Shown: positions 53,065 through 63,411, numbered from the stretch's first letter. The stretch is 64,000 bases of DNA from Brevundimonas sp. (GCA_003248965.1 QFQU01000004.1:62001-126000); one strand, 5' to 3'. Notes: generated from the sequence alone by a model not told the origin. Made by a program: numbers and translations.

Positions 53065-54260
53065 ACCGCGTTCTCTTTCGACCCGTCCGCGTCCTGACTG
53101 CCCAGGATGTCGGCCCAGAAGCGCTTGGCCTTTCCGGCGAAGCTGGAGTTCCTGGGGTTTTGCGCCTCCCCGAACGACAGGGCAAGCTCCTGCAACAGTT
53201 CCTTCTGGCGCGCAGTCAGGTCGGTGGGGGTCTCGACGAACAGCTCAACCACCAGATCGCCCCGGTTGCGGCCGTTCAGGTGGGGCATGCCCTTGCCCTT
53301 GATGCGGACGGTCTTGCCGGTCTGGGCGCCGGCCGGCACCTGGACGGCGGCCTTGCACCGGCCGTCGCAGGCGTCCGAAACCAGGCAGGGGGCGTCGATC
53401 TCTCCGCCCAGGGCCGCCACCGTCATCGGCACGGGCACGGTGACGAGCAGGTCCAGGTTGTCCCGCTCGAACAGGTCGTGGGGCGCGACCGACAGGAAGA
53501 CATAGAGGTCGCCGCGCGGGCCGCCGCGCTGGCCGGCGTCGCCCTCGCCCGACAGGCGGATGCGCGAGCCGTCGTCCACGCCGGCCGGAATCTTCAGGTT
53601 CAGGGTGCGGTTTTTACGCACCTGGCCCTGGCCGTGGCAGGTGGTGCAGGGATCGGCGATCATCTGGCCCGCGCCATGGCAGCGGGGGCAGGTGCGCTCC
53701 ACCTGGAAGAAGCCGTTGGCCTGACGCACCCGGCCGGCGCCGTGGCAGGTGGTGCAGGTGACGGGCTTGGTGCCCGGCTTGGCGCCCGTCCCTTCGCAGG
53801 TTTCACAGGTCAGGGTGGAGGGGACGGCGATCTCGACCTCGGCGCCCTTGTAGGCCTGCTCCAGGGTGATCTCCAGGTCGTAGCGCAGGTCCGAGCCGCG
53901 ACGCGGACCGCCCTGCTGGCCCCGGCCCTGGCGGCCGCCGAAGGCGTCGCCGAACGCATCGCCGAAGACCTGGGAGAAGATGTCGTTGATGTCCGAAAAG
54001 CCCTGACCGCCCTGACCGAACGGGTTGCCGCCGCCGCCGTTCACGCCGGCGTGGCCGTAACGATCGTAGGCCGCGCGCTTCTGGTCGTCGGACAGAACGC
54101 TGTAGGCCTCGGAGATTTCCTTGAACGCCACGACGGACTCTTCGGAGCCGCCGTTGCGATCCGGGTGGTGGATCATCGCCAGCTTGCGATAGGCCGCTTT
54201 CAGGCCGGGGGCGTCGATGGTGCGCTCGACGCCCAGAACCTCGTAATAATCACGCGCCAT
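53061..54260 (-). CDS. dnaJ: Chaperone protein DnaJ
   Basis: 399 residues, type I. J domain 'YYEVLGVERTIDAPGLKAAYRKLAMIHHPDRNGG' pieces (HPD near 32), a Gly/Phe-rich stretch around 75-115, four zinc CxxCxGxG repeats ('CETCEGTG', 'CTTCHGAG', 'CPRCHGAG', 'CTTCHGQG') around 150-210, and a C-terminal dimer domain. It drives DnaK ATP hydrolysis. Here it has its own RpoH-type promoter upstream, and leads dapB. Confidence 0.97.
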   Translation of the reverse strand: MARDYYEVLGVERTIDAPGLKAAYRKLAMIHHPDRNGGSEESVVAFKEISEAYSVLSDDQKRAAYDRYGHAGVNGGGGNPFGQGGQGFSDINDIFSQVFGDAFGDAFGGRQGRGQQGGPRRGSDLRYDLEITLEQAYKGAEVEIAVPSTLTCETCEGTGAKPGTKPVTCTTCHGAGRVRQANGFFQVERTCPRCHGAGQMIADPCTTCHGQGQVRKNRTLNLKIPAGVDDGSRIRLSGEGDAGQRGGPRGDLYVFLSVAPHDLFERDNLDLLVTVPVPMTVAALGGEIDAPCLVSDACDGRCKAAVQVPAGAQTGKTVRIKGKGMPHLNGRNRGDLVVELFVETPTDLTARQKELLQELALSFGEAQNPRNSSFAGKAKRFWADILGSQDADGSKENAV

Positions 54261-54339
54261 AGGGCGTTCGTCCTCATACTTCCCCTGACGTTCCGCCGCG
54301 TCTCTTTGTGAACGCTGGTCGAAAACGCTGTCCCGGCTG

Positions 54340-54367
54340 ACATGGGGGCCGGGACGGATGATGCAAG
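54340..54367 (-). promoter_or_regulatory. RpoH-type promoter of dnaJ, with dyad over -10
   Basis: On the minus strand, CTTG (54364-54367), 17 bases, then CCCATGT (54340-54346). This is one base off the dnaK promoter's -10. An 8-bp perfect inverted repeat, GTCCCGGC (54330-54337) and GCCGGGAC (54348-54355), brackets the -10. It lies just past the dnaK terminator, about 80 bases before the dnaJ ATG. Confidence 0.6.
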
Positions 54368-54370
54368 CGT

Positions 54371-54408
54371 CAAGAAAAGGCCCCGCCTATCGCGAGACAA
54401 GCGGGGCC
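54371..54408 (-). terminator. Rho-independent terminator of dnaK
   Basis: Read on the minus strand: GGCCCCGC (54401-54408) and GCGGGGCC (54379-54386) form an 8-bp stem with a 14-base loop, followed by TTTTCTTG (54371-54378). It separates dnaK from dnaJ. Confidence 0.85.
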
Positions 54409-54433
54409 GTTCCGTTTCAGCCGCCCGAACCGA

Positions 54434-56341
<1,908 letters not shown>

Positions 56342-56482
56342 GCGCGTTCTGTTCTCTTTCCGTATCGGCGGGCGATGCGGCGGCCTTCGATGAAGCGCCG
56401 CGCGTGACCGCCCCCAGTGGGTTGGCGTTGAAGTTGATCGGATAGCCCCAGTTTTCGCGGGGTTTCTCCGAAGCTGGCCCCG

Positions 56483-56510
56483 ATATGGGAAAGACCCCCC
56501 GGCTCGCAAG
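56483..56510 (-). promoter_or_regulatory. RpoH (sigma32) promoter of dnaK
   Basis: Minus strand: CTTG (56507-56510), 17 bases, CCCATAT (56483-56489). This matches the alphaproteobacterial heat-shock consensus (CTTG, N17-18, CyTATnT) closely. It is about 140 bases before the dnaK ATG. Confidence 0.75.
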
Positions 56511-56622
56511 GGCGATCTGCGATTCCCGGTGCGATTCAGGCTTCGAGATTTTTCGGGTGCCGCCTGCGCGGAATTGACGCATAACGTTGTTCGTCGCAGG
56601 GGAACGGAGAAGAGAGGGACCC

Positions 56623-57012
56623 ATGTTCAAGGTGTTTTTGAAGAGCGCTGCGTGCGCTGTCGTCCTGGTCGGCGCCGTGGCGGCCGCCCCGGCCCCGGCC
56701 GTATCCGTGGCGTCGAGCGCCAATCTGGTCGCGGGCCAGTCGCGCGACGGCTATGATCGCCATGTCATGATCAAGAACCGCACGGGCTGGACCATGCTGC
56801 GGTTCTACGCCTCGGATTCGCGCACCGACGACTGGGAGGAGGATATCCTGGGCGACCGTGTGCTGGAAAACGGGCGCGATCTGCGGATCAATATCGATGA
56901 CGGCTCCGGCGCCTGCATCTATGACTTCAAGGCCCAGTTCACCAACGGCCAGGAGTTGACCCGTTTCCGCATCAACGTCTGCGAAGTCAGCGAATACACC
57001 TACACCCGCTGA
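56623..57012 (+). CDS. Small exported protein, unknown
   Basis: 129 residues. Signal peptide 'MFKVFLKSAACAVVLVGAVAAAPAPA' is followed by a domain with 'VMIKNRTGWTMLRFYASDSRTDDWEEDILGDRVLENG' pieces and two Cys ('SGACIYDFKAQF', 'INVCEVSEYTYT'). The pattern 'NRTGW..RFYAS....DWEEDILG' is one I recall in small secreted proteins from alphaproteobacteria, with no known function. GAGGGA precedes the ATG. alkB follows at once. Confidence 0.78.
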   Translation: MFKVFLKSAACAVVLVGAVAAAPAPAVSVASSANLVAGQSRDGYDRHVMIKNRTGWTMLRFYASDSRTDDWEEDILGDRVLENGRDLRINIDDGSGACIYDFKAQFTNGQELTRFRINVCEVSEYTYTR

Positions 57013-57025
57013 GGTCGGAACCGCT

Positions 57026-57622
57026 CTGCCGGGCTTTCGGCTGTGGCCGGGGGCCCTGGACGCCCAGGCCCAGGCCCAACTGACGGCTGACGTTTTCGCG
57101 CGTCTGGAAGCAGCGCCCCTCTATCGGCCGATGACGCCGGGCGGACGGCCCCTGTCGGTTCGGATGAGCAATTTCGGGCCGTTGGGCTGGGTCTCCGACC
57201 CGCGTGGCTATCGCTATCAGGCGATCCATCCGGAAACGGGGCAGGGCTGGCCCGATATTCCGGCCGTCCTGCTGGACCTGTGGGCCGCGACGGTCGGCGG
57301 GCCGACGCCGGACGCCTGTCTGGTCAATCTGTACCGGGACGGCGCGCGGATGGGCCTGCATCAGGACCGGGACGAGGCGGACCTGTCCGCACCGGTCCTG
57401 TCGGTGTCCCTGGGCGATACGGCGGTGTTCCGCATCGGGCCGGCCGAGGGCGGACCCACCACGACCCTGAGATTGGAGAGCGGCGACCTCTGCGCCCTGA
57501 CCGGTCCGGCGCGTCTGGCGCGGCACGGGATCGACCGGGTGCTGGAAGGGTCGTCGCGCCTGATCCCCGGCGGCGGGCGTCTGAACCTGACGCTGCGCCG
57601 GGCCGGCGTCAGTCCAGACTGA
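57026..57622 (+). CDS. alkB: AlkB-type DNA repair dioxygenase, non-canonical start
   Basis: AlkB removes alkyl groups from 1-methyladenine and 3-methylcytosine using Fe(II) and 2-oxoglutarate. The double-stranded beta helix shows 'LVNLYRDGARMGLHQDRDEAD' with HxD, the distal His in 'RLARHGIDRVLEG', and the 2-oxoglutarate Arg residues in 'RLNLTLRRAG'. The conserved N-terminus ('LPGFRLWPGALDAQAQ', 'APLYRPMTPGGRPLSVRMSNFGPLGW') is open in frame but has no ATG/GTG/TTG before 57131. The family start lies at a CTG (57026). From 57131 only 163 residues remain. I give CTG as the likely start. The end overlaps the convergent gene by 14 bases. Confidence 0.8.
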   Translation: MPGFRLWPGALDAQAQAQLTADVFARLEAAPLYRPMTPGGRPLSVRMSNFGPLGWVSDPRGYRYQAIHPETGQGWPDIPAVLLDLWAATVGGPTPDACLVNLYRDGARMGLHQDRDEADLSAPVLSVSLGDTAVFRIGPAEGGPTTTLRLESGDLCALTGPARLARHGIDRVLEGSSRLIPGGGRLNLTLRRAGVSPD

Positions 57623-58412
57623 TCTTTTCACCGCCCGCTGTGTCCAGACGCCAATAGCCGGCCGCCTTCATCGCCTTGGGCGAGAAGCCGAGGTCGAGCG
57701 CGCGCGCCCGCAGCGCCTTGGCCGCCGTCGCCTCGGCGGCGATCCAGACATAGGCGTCGGTCGGATCGACCCCGGCCAGGGCGGTTTCGGCCGCCTTCAG
57801 CAGGGCCTGACTCTCGCCACGCGGGGCGCCGTCCCGCATGGCCCAGGTCACGGTCGCCCGGGCCGGACTGTCCAGGGCGATCCGGTCGGCGAAGGTTCCC
57901 ACCTCGATCACCGCATGGGCGCGGGCCTGGGGCGGCAGTTCCTCCAGCCGTCGAGCGATGGCAGGCAGGGCCGTCTCGTCGCCGATCAGCACATGGTCGG
58001 CGTAGTCGGTGGGAACGACGAAGGAGCCGCGCGGCCCGCCCACACCCAGGGTCGCGCCGGGCCGTGCAGCCATGGCCCATTCCGTGGCCGGGCCGCCGTG
58101 GCCCGTCACGAAGTCCAGCGTCAGCCGGTTGGTCGTGGGGTCGAAAGCGCGGGGCGTATAGTCGCGCATCGCCGGGCGTGGTTCGGGAAAGATCGGCCCG
58201 TCCGGCCCCAGGGTCGGCAGGACCGCGGCCTCGCCCTCGGCGGCCGGGAAGATTTTCACATGGTCGTCGAAGCCCAGGGAGACGAATCCGTCCAGTTCCG
58301 GCCCTTCCAGCACCACGCGCCGCAGCGACGGCGTCAGGTCCTGGACGGCGGCGACGGTCAGGGTGCGGAACCGCAGGTCGTGCCGCACCCGCTGGATGTC
58401 GCGCGCGCTCAT
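57609..58412 (-). CDS. Siderophore-interacting FAD/NAD(P)H reductase (YqjH/ViuB type)
   Basis: 267 residues. FAD site 'MRDYTPRAFD' (the RxYTxR motif, about 83) and the 'GPRGSFVVP' loop, then the SIP C-terminal domain with 'LIGDETALPAIARRLEELPP' (E/T... signature). It reduces Fe(III)-siderophores to release iron. It overlaps the upstream PadR gene by ATGA. E. coli YqjH is the closest named member, controlled by the PadR-type YqjI. Confidence 0.9.
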   Translation of the reverse strand: MSARDIQRVRHDLRFRTLTVAAVQDLTPSLRRVVLEGPELDGFVSLGFDDHVKIFPAAEGEAAVLPTLGPDGPIFPEPRPAMRDYTPRAFDPTTNRLTLDFVTGHGGPATEWAMAARPGATLGVGGPRGSFVVPTDYADHVLIGDETALPAIARRLEELPPQARAHAVIEVGTFADRIALDSPARATVTWAMRDGAPRGESQALLKAAETALAGVDPTDAYVWIAAEATAAKALRARALDLGFSPKAMKAAGYWRLDTAGGEKISLD

Positions 58413-59026
58413 GCCTTTTCCACCGTGTCGGCGGCGGCGGCGATAGCGGCGGCGATGGCCTCCACCTGGGCCTCGGTCAGGGCGGTCTCGCCGGTCAGTC
58501 GGGCGTGAACGGCGTGGCGCAGACGGCCGATGGCGTCTTGGATCGCGGCGGGGCGCAGGGCGCGGGCCGCGAACTTGTCCATGGTGGCCTCGGCTCCGCG
58601 CAGCACCTCGGCGTTCTCGGCCAGCAGGGCGCGACCGGCTTCGGTGATGGAATACAGCTTCTTGCCGCCCTGGGCCTCGGATTCCAGGGCGCCCATCTCC
58701 TCCAGCAGGGTCAGGCTGGGATAGATGACGCCGGGGCTGGGCGAATAGGCGCCGCCGAGTTTCGTCTCGACCGCCTTGATCAGCTCATAGCCGTGGCTGG
58801 GCTTGTCCGCGATCAGCGACAGCAGCACCCAGCGCAGCGTCCCGTGGTCGAACAGACGGCCGCCGCCGCGCCGGCCATGACCCCGTCCCTCGTGGCGCGC
58901 GCCCCAGCCGGGGCCGAAGCCGCCGCCTCGCATGCCCCGGCCGAAACCGAACCCTCCGAAGCCGCGCCGTCCATGGCTTTCGTCGCAGCCGTGGCCGCGA
59001 CCGTGAACATATTTGTCGGACCGCAT
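58409..59026 (-). CDS. PadR family metal-responsive repressor, YqjI-like
   Basis: 205 residues. The N-terminal 50 residues are His/Gly-rich ('HGRGHGCDESHGRRG', 'RHEGRGHGRRGGGR'), then a PadR winged helix: 'TLRWVLLSLIADKPSHGYELI', 'YSPSPGVIYPSLTLLEEMGALES', 'LYSITEAGRALL'. The layout matches E. coli YqjI, a nickel-sensing repressor of yqjH with a His-rich N-terminus. The next gene is the YqjH-like reductase. The ATG at 59026 has AGGA upstream. Confidence 0.88.
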   Translation of the reverse strand: MRSDKYVHGRGHGCDESHGRRGFGGFGFGRGMRGGGFGPGWGARHEGRGHGRRGGGRLFDHGTLRWVLLSLIADKPSHGYELIKAVETKLGGAYSPSPGVIYPSLTLLEEMGALESEAQGGKKLYSITEAGRALLAENAEVLRGAEATMDKFAARALRPAAIQDAIGRLRHAVHARLTGETALTEAQVEAIAAAIAAAADTVEKA

Positions 59027-59040
59027 TGTCCATTCCTTTT

Positions 59041-59074
59041 CGATATATCTAATCATGCCGGTTCAGATATATCG
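59041..59074. promoter_or_regulatory. PadR operator, perfect 10-bp inverted repeat
   Basis: CGATATATCT (59041-59050) and AGATATATCG (59065-59074) are exact reverse complements with a 14-base spacer, 15-48 bases before the repressor ATG. Each arm contains the palindrome GATATATC. The AT-rich dyad in this GC-rich setting is a strong autorepression operator candidate. Confidence 0.75.
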
Positions 59075-59146
59075 AAACATTGAAATACGCAAGGTGTCGA
59101 TCTTTGGGGGCTGGCGTTCGCGCCCGCCTTGCGGCCTAAGAAGGGC

Positions 59147-59896
59147 ATGGACGATCTGAAACGCCGCTGGGAGCGGCTGGCGCCCCATGTGACCGTCGTC
59201 GGTCCGGACGACGACAGGCCCCGCCCGGCGGTGCTGATGTTTCACGGCTGCGGCGGACTGCGCGAACATCTGCCGCGCTACGCCTAGGCGGCCAGGGCGG
59301 CGGGATGGCGCGCCTTCGTCGTCGATTCCTACGGGCCGCGCGGCTGGGGTCGGGCCTTCACCCTGACGACGGTCTGCACCGGGCTTGTGCTACGCGGGCG
59401 CGAGCGGGCGGGCGACGTCCTGGCGGCGATCCAGGCGGTGTCGGCGCGCCCTGACGTGGACGAGACGCGGCTGGCCCTGGCCGGCTGGAGCCACGGCGGC
59501 TGGTCGATCATGGAGCTGATGAGCGGCGAACGGAGCCCCGGCGCCATGGGCGTCGCCGATCCCCAGACCGCCGACCTGTCAGGGATCAAGGCGGTGTGGC
59601 TGATGTATCCCTACATCGGCCCGTTCGCCTTCAACCGGATGAAGCCGTGGCGGTTGTGTCCGCGCGTCCTGGCCGTGACCTGCAAGCGCGACCACCTGAC
59701 CACGGTGCGCAACGCCGAACAGGTGAACGCCATGATCCGCGACTGCGGGGCCGAGGTAGAAAGCTGGATCGCGGTCGGCACTCACGCCTTCGACGAGGGA
59801 ACGAACAACGGGCCGATGCGACACGACCCGGCCCTGACCGAGGAAGCGCTGCGCCGCTTTCAGGCCTTCCTGACCGATGTCTCTCCGCCGTTCTGA
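59147..59896 (+). pseudogene. Dienelactone hydrolase-like gene with in-frame amber stop
   Basis: ATG at 59147 with AAGAAGGG upstream. The frame reads 'MDDLKRRWERLAPHVTV...PAVLMFHGCGGLREHLPRYA', then TAG (59285-59287, codon 47), then continues in the same frame 'AARAAGWRAFVVDSYGPRGWGRAF...LALAGWSHGGWSI...VAVGTHAF', to 59896. The nucleophile elbow 'GWSHGG' and terminal His are downstream of the stop, so the fragment upstream is inactive. GAG to TAG is a single change. An internal start near 59387 could make a 169-residue piece without 'FHGCGG'. Sequencing error or read-through cannot be excluded. Confidence 0.8.
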
Positions 59897-59920
59897 GCCC
59901 TGTCCTGGGGGCCCGGCAAG

Positions 59921-61078
59921 TCAGGCGGCCAGGGCGCCGGGGATGGCGTCGGGAAATTCGCCCCGACCCAAAAGGCCCGTCTCGAAGTCCATGAAGATGT
60001 CCATCAGCTCCTCGACGTTCGCGGGGGGCGCGCCGGGGGCGAAACGGAAGCGCCAGTAGCTGACGATGTGTTGGACCGCGCCCAGCTGGTCGCCCAGCTT
60101 GGCGAACATGGCCGGCGCATCCAGCAGGAAGTCGCGGAAGGCCGTGGGCTGACCCTCGCGCGTCAGCTTGGAGTAGGCGTCGTCATAGACGCGCAGGGTG
60201 CGGCTGACCTCGTCGCAGGTCTTGATGATCCGGGCGCGCAGGACGTCGCGGCTGCGGGCCAGGAATTCGCGCGCGGCGTCGTCGGTCTTGCCGATAGGCT
60301 TGATGGTGCGCACGGCCTCGGCGACGGCGGCTACGTCGCCCAGCAGGGCCGACAGGGTCCATTTGTAATAGAGGAAGCCCTTCCAGCAGAAGACGCCCTC
60401 CTGATACTGCTCGGGCGCCAGGCGCAGGGTCAGGCGCAGGGCGTCCAGCTGGTCGCCGGGCGTATTGGACAGGATCTTCGCCGCCATGCGCGAGGCGGAA
60501 TCGGAGGCCACGGCGATGGTGTCTCCGCCCAGGCTCAGCGTGACCAGGGGTTCGATCTCGGACCGAACGAAGGCCAGCATCCGCTGCAGGTCGCTGTCGC
60601 TGATCGAGAAGTAGCAGGGCGACGGATCCAGCCCGCCGCGTCGCAGCTGCTCGCGCAGCAGGAAGGGATCCAGCGACGGCAGCTTGTCGATCAGGCGCAG
60701 GGTTTCCAGGTCCGGATGGGACGACGGCACGCCGAACGCCTCCATCATCATTCGCTCGAAGCCGATCTGGTTGACGAAGAGGTAGCGGCCGCCGGTCTTC
60801 AGATCGTCCTCGTCGATGGGGATGATCACCTTGGTGGCGACCTGGCGGCGGCCGGTGAACAGGTCCGTCTCGTTGCGGCGCAGCCGGTGCTTGATGAACA
60901 GGGCGCGGTTCAGCGCCGTGGTGCGGAAGATGGGGCGCGCGGCCCAGTCGGCATTGCGCACGGCGCCGTCGGCGCGGCTGTCGCCGTTTTCCTCCCACAC
61001 CCGCAGCAGGTTCAGGACCCGGGCGGTGGAGGCCGACCCCTTGAGGTGTTCGAGACTGCGGACGGCGCGATCAGACAT
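59921..61078 (-). CDS. Conserved protein, unknown function
   Basis: 385 residues, soluble, with no signal peptide or transmembrane helix. It is rich in helices and charged: 'RPIFRTTALNRALFIKHRLRRNE', 'IIPIDEDDLKTGGRYLFVNQIGFERM', 'DPFLLREQLRRGGLDPSPCYFSISDSDLQRML', 'CDEVSRTLRVYDDAYSKLTREG'. I recognise no family or catalytic motif. The ATG at 61078 is preferred; the frame's earlier start is a TTG three codons up. It sits between the broken hydrolase and the TonB receptor but after a terminator, so it is a separate unit. Confidence 0.75.
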   Translation of the reverse strand: MSDRAVRSLEHLKGSASTARVLNLLRVWEENGDSRADGAVRNADWAARPIFRTTALNRALFIKHRLRRNETDLFTGRRQVATKVIIPIDEDDLKTGGRYLFVNQIGFERMMMEAFGVPSSHPDLETLRLIDKLPSLDPFLLREQLRRGGLDPSPCYFSISDSDLQRMLAFVRSEIEPLVTLSLGGDTIAVASDSASRMAAKILSNTPGDQLDALRLTLRLAPEQYQEGVFCWKGFLYYKWTLSALLGDVAAVAEAVRTIKPIGKTDDAAREFLARSRDVLRARIIKTCDEVSRTLRVYDDAYSKLTREGQPTAFRDFLLDAPAMFAKLGDQLGAVQHIVSYWRFRFAPGAPPANVEELMDIFMDFETGLLGRGEFPDAIPGALAA

Positions 61079-61125
61079 GCGGCGCAATCTGCCACGGCAA
61101 TGATGACCAATGGCTTAGCTTTGCG

Positions 61126-61161
61126 GGAAAAGAACGGGGATCGACGGAACGATCCCCGTTC
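61126..61161 (-). terminator. Terminator of the TonB receptor gene
   Basis: GAACGGGGATC (61132-61142) and GATCCCCGTTC (61151-61161) form an 11-bp perfect stem with an eight-base loop. On the minus strand it is followed by TTTTCCC (61125-61131). It is 22 bases past the receptor stop. Confidence 0.88.
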
Positions 61162-61182
61162 GTCGGGCGCAAGGGCCCCGGA

Positions 61183-63363
61183 TCAGAAGGCGGCGCTCAC
61201 GGAGAACCAGAGACGGCGCGGCTCCTGATTGTTGGCGTATTCCGGCGCATAGGCGACCGGCGTCCCATAGGGCAGCAGGCTGACGAAATCCTTGTCGAAC
61301 AGATTGTAGACCGCGGCATGGATGGTCAGGTGGTCGTCCACCCGATAGGCGCCGCCCAGATGGAACAGGCTGTAGGCGCCATAGTCGCCCAGCGCGTCCT
61401 GGGCCGCGCCCGCGCCGCGATAGCGTTCCGACCGATATTCGCCGCGCAGCCACAGATTCATCCGGTCCGTGGCCCGCCAGCGCAGTTGGCCGTTGACCAT
61501 GTGGCGCGGCGTGTCGGTCAGCGGCGCCCCGGCCGCCGCGCCGGACTTCTGCTCGCTGTCGGTGAAGGTGTAGTTGCCCTGGATCGTCCAGGCCTCGGCG
61601 AAGCGATAACGGGCCGTGGCCTCGATCCCCTGCGTCACCGCCTCGTCGATATTCACCGACTGACCGAAGCTGGCGACGGTGGAGATATAGGGGGTGTAGA
61701 AGCCCACGTCGTAGCAGCCCGAGGTGTTGTAGCCGCCGGCCGAATACTGGGCGGCGGTCAGGCCGAACAGGCAGTTGGCGATGGGCACGCCGGTGGCGAT
61801 CTTGTCGTCGAACTGGTTGTGGAACAGGGTCAGGCCGGCCCGCAGGCGGTCGTGGTCGTCATAGAGAACCGCGAACTCGGTCGAGGTCGAGGTCTCGGGC
61901 TTAAGGCCGGGACTGCCCAAGAGGGGCAGGCGGCCCTGGGCGCCGAAGCCGTTGATGCCCGAAGCCAGCTGTTCCAGCCGGGGGGTCTTGAAGCCCTGAC
62001 TGACCCCGCCCTTGACGGTCCAGACCTCGGACGGGTTCCAGACCAGATAGGCGCGGGGGCTGAAATGGGCGCCGAAGGTCGAATGGTCGTCGTGGCGAGC
62101 GCCGACCGTCAGGGCCAGGGCGTCGGTGAACCGCCATTCGTCCTCGGCGAAGACGGCCCATTGGGTGTGGCGGAAGGCGCCGGACACCACGCCGTCGGTC
62201 ATCTCGGCCTCCCAGTGCTGGCCGCCGATGGTGAAGGTGTGCGCCCCCCACTGCGAGAACAGCTTGCTGTCGAGGATGCGGTTCTCGCTCTCAAGGGTGC
62301 GGGGGCCGCCCGCGCCGGCTACGCCATTGGGGATGATGCGGCCCTTCGTTTCCGTCCGGCCCACCGAATAGTTGGATTCCAGCACGCCGAAGGGCAGGCG
62401 CCAGTTGTGGGCGACGGCGAACTGGTCGCGGTTGAATTCCAGGAATTTGTCGTAGCCGCCGGCGGTGGTCGCCGTGCCCATCTGGCCCTTGGAGTTATCG
62501 TACCACTGACGCGCCACATCGGCGTCGATCCACAGGTCGTGGTCGGGGTGCAGGTCGAAGGCCAGGCGGGCGCCGGCGGACCAGATCCGGTTGGCGGTGG
62601 CGCTGCGGCCGAAGCCGGTCACGGGCGCCTCGGCGCTGGAAACGTCCTGGAAGGTCAGGCGCGACTGTTCGCGCTCAGAACGCGAGGCGCGCAGCGACAG
62701 GCCGACGCGGTCCTTGATCAGGGGGCCGGCCAGATAGAGGTCGCCGCCCCGGATCGGGCCGAATTCGTCATCGCCCTGGACGGTGTAATGGGCGGTCGCC
62801 GCGCCGACCCAGCGATCGCCGATCTTGCGCGTGATGATGTTGACCACCCCGCCCATGGCGTCCGAACCATAGAGGGTGGAGACGGGGCCGCGCACCACCT
62901 CGACCCGTTCGATGGCCGATACGGGAGGCAGGAAACTGGTCGCGGTCTCGCCGAAGCCGTTGGGCGTGACGCTGCCGGCCGTGTTCTGGCGGCGGCCGTC
63001 GATCAGGATCAGGGTGTAGTCCGAACCCATGCCCCGGATGTTGATGGTCTGGCCGCCCGACTTGCCGACGGCCGCGCCGGTGTCGACGCCTTCGACCGTG
63101 TTCAGGATCTCGGCGATGGAGACCGCGCGCGTCTCTTCGATCTCGGCGCGGGGCAGGACGCTGATCGAGGCCGGGGCCTGGTTGATCCGTTGCTCGAACC
63201 CGGCCGCCGTGACCACCACCTCGCCCAGTTCCGCCACGGGCGCCGCTGGTCCCCGTGACTGGTCGTCGGCGGCCGGATTCGCCTGGGCGGCGACGCCGGC
63301 GGAGGTCAGCATGAGAACGAAGGCGGCGCCGGACAGCAGCCGGGCGCGGGTCGAGACGGTCAT
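61183..63363 (-). CDS. TonB-dependent outer membrane receptor
   Basis: 726 residues. Signal peptide 'LLSGAAFVLMLTSAGVAAQA'; TonB-box region 'ELGEVVVTAAGFEQRINQAPASI'; plug domain with 'GVDTGAAVGKSGGQTINIRGMGSDYTLILIDGRRQN' pieces and 'ERVEVVRGPVSTLYGSDAMGGVVNIITR'; then a 22-strand barrel ending in aromatic 'LWFSVSAAF'. It resembles the CirA/FepA/IrgA iron-siderophore class. With the YqjH-like reductase nearby, ferric siderophore uptake is likely. Its own terminator follows. Confidence 0.92.
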   Translation of the reverse strand: MTVSTRARLLSGAAFVLMLTSAGVAAQANPAADDQSRGPAAPVAELGEVVVTAAGFEQRINQAPASISVLPRAEIEETRAVSIAEILNTVEGVDTGAAVGKSGGQTINIRGMGSDYTLILIDGRRQNTAGSVTPNGFGETATSFLPPVSAIERVEVVRGPVSTLYGSDAMGGVVNIITRKIGDRWVGAATAHYTVQGDDEFGPIRGGDLYLAGPLIKDRVGLSLRASRSEREQSRLTFQDVSSAEAPVTGFGRSATANRIWSAGARLAFDLHPDHDLWIDADVARQWYDNSKGQMGTATTAGGYDKFLEFNRDQFAVAHNWRLPFGVLESNYSVGRTETKGRIIPNGVAGAGGPRTLESENRILDSKLFSQWGAHTFTIGGQHWEAEMTDGVVSGAFRHTQWAVFAEDEWRFTDALALTVGARHDDHSTFGAHFSPRAYLVWNPSEVWTVKGGVSQGFKTPRLEQLASGINGFGAQGRLPLLGSPGLKPETSTSTEFAVLYDDHDRLRAGLTLFHNQFDDKIATGVPIANCLFGLTAAQYSAGGYNTSGCYDVGFYTPYISTVASFGQSVNIDEAVTQGIEATARYRFAEAWTIQGNYTFTDSEQKSGAAAGAPLTDTPRHMVNGQLRWRATDRMNLWLRGEYRSERYRGAGAAQDALGDYGAYSLFHLGGAYRVDDHLTIHAAVYNLFDKDFVSLLPYGTPVAYAPEYANNQEPRRLWFSVSAAF

Positions 63364-63382
63364 AAGCAGAAAGGCCCCTTAT

Positions 63383-63411
63383 TTGCGAGCGCCTCTCAAC
63401 ATCATTCGCAA
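63383..63411. promoter_or_regulatory. Fur-like operator before the TonB receptor
   Basis: On the minus strand, TGCGAATGATGTTGA (63396-63410) agrees with most positions of the Fur 7-1-7 half-site pattern (TGAnAATnATTnTCA). TTGCGA (63383-63388) and TCGCAA (63406-63411) also form an inverted repeat, 17 bases apart. The site is 20-48 bases before the receptor ATG. Confidence 0.5.
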
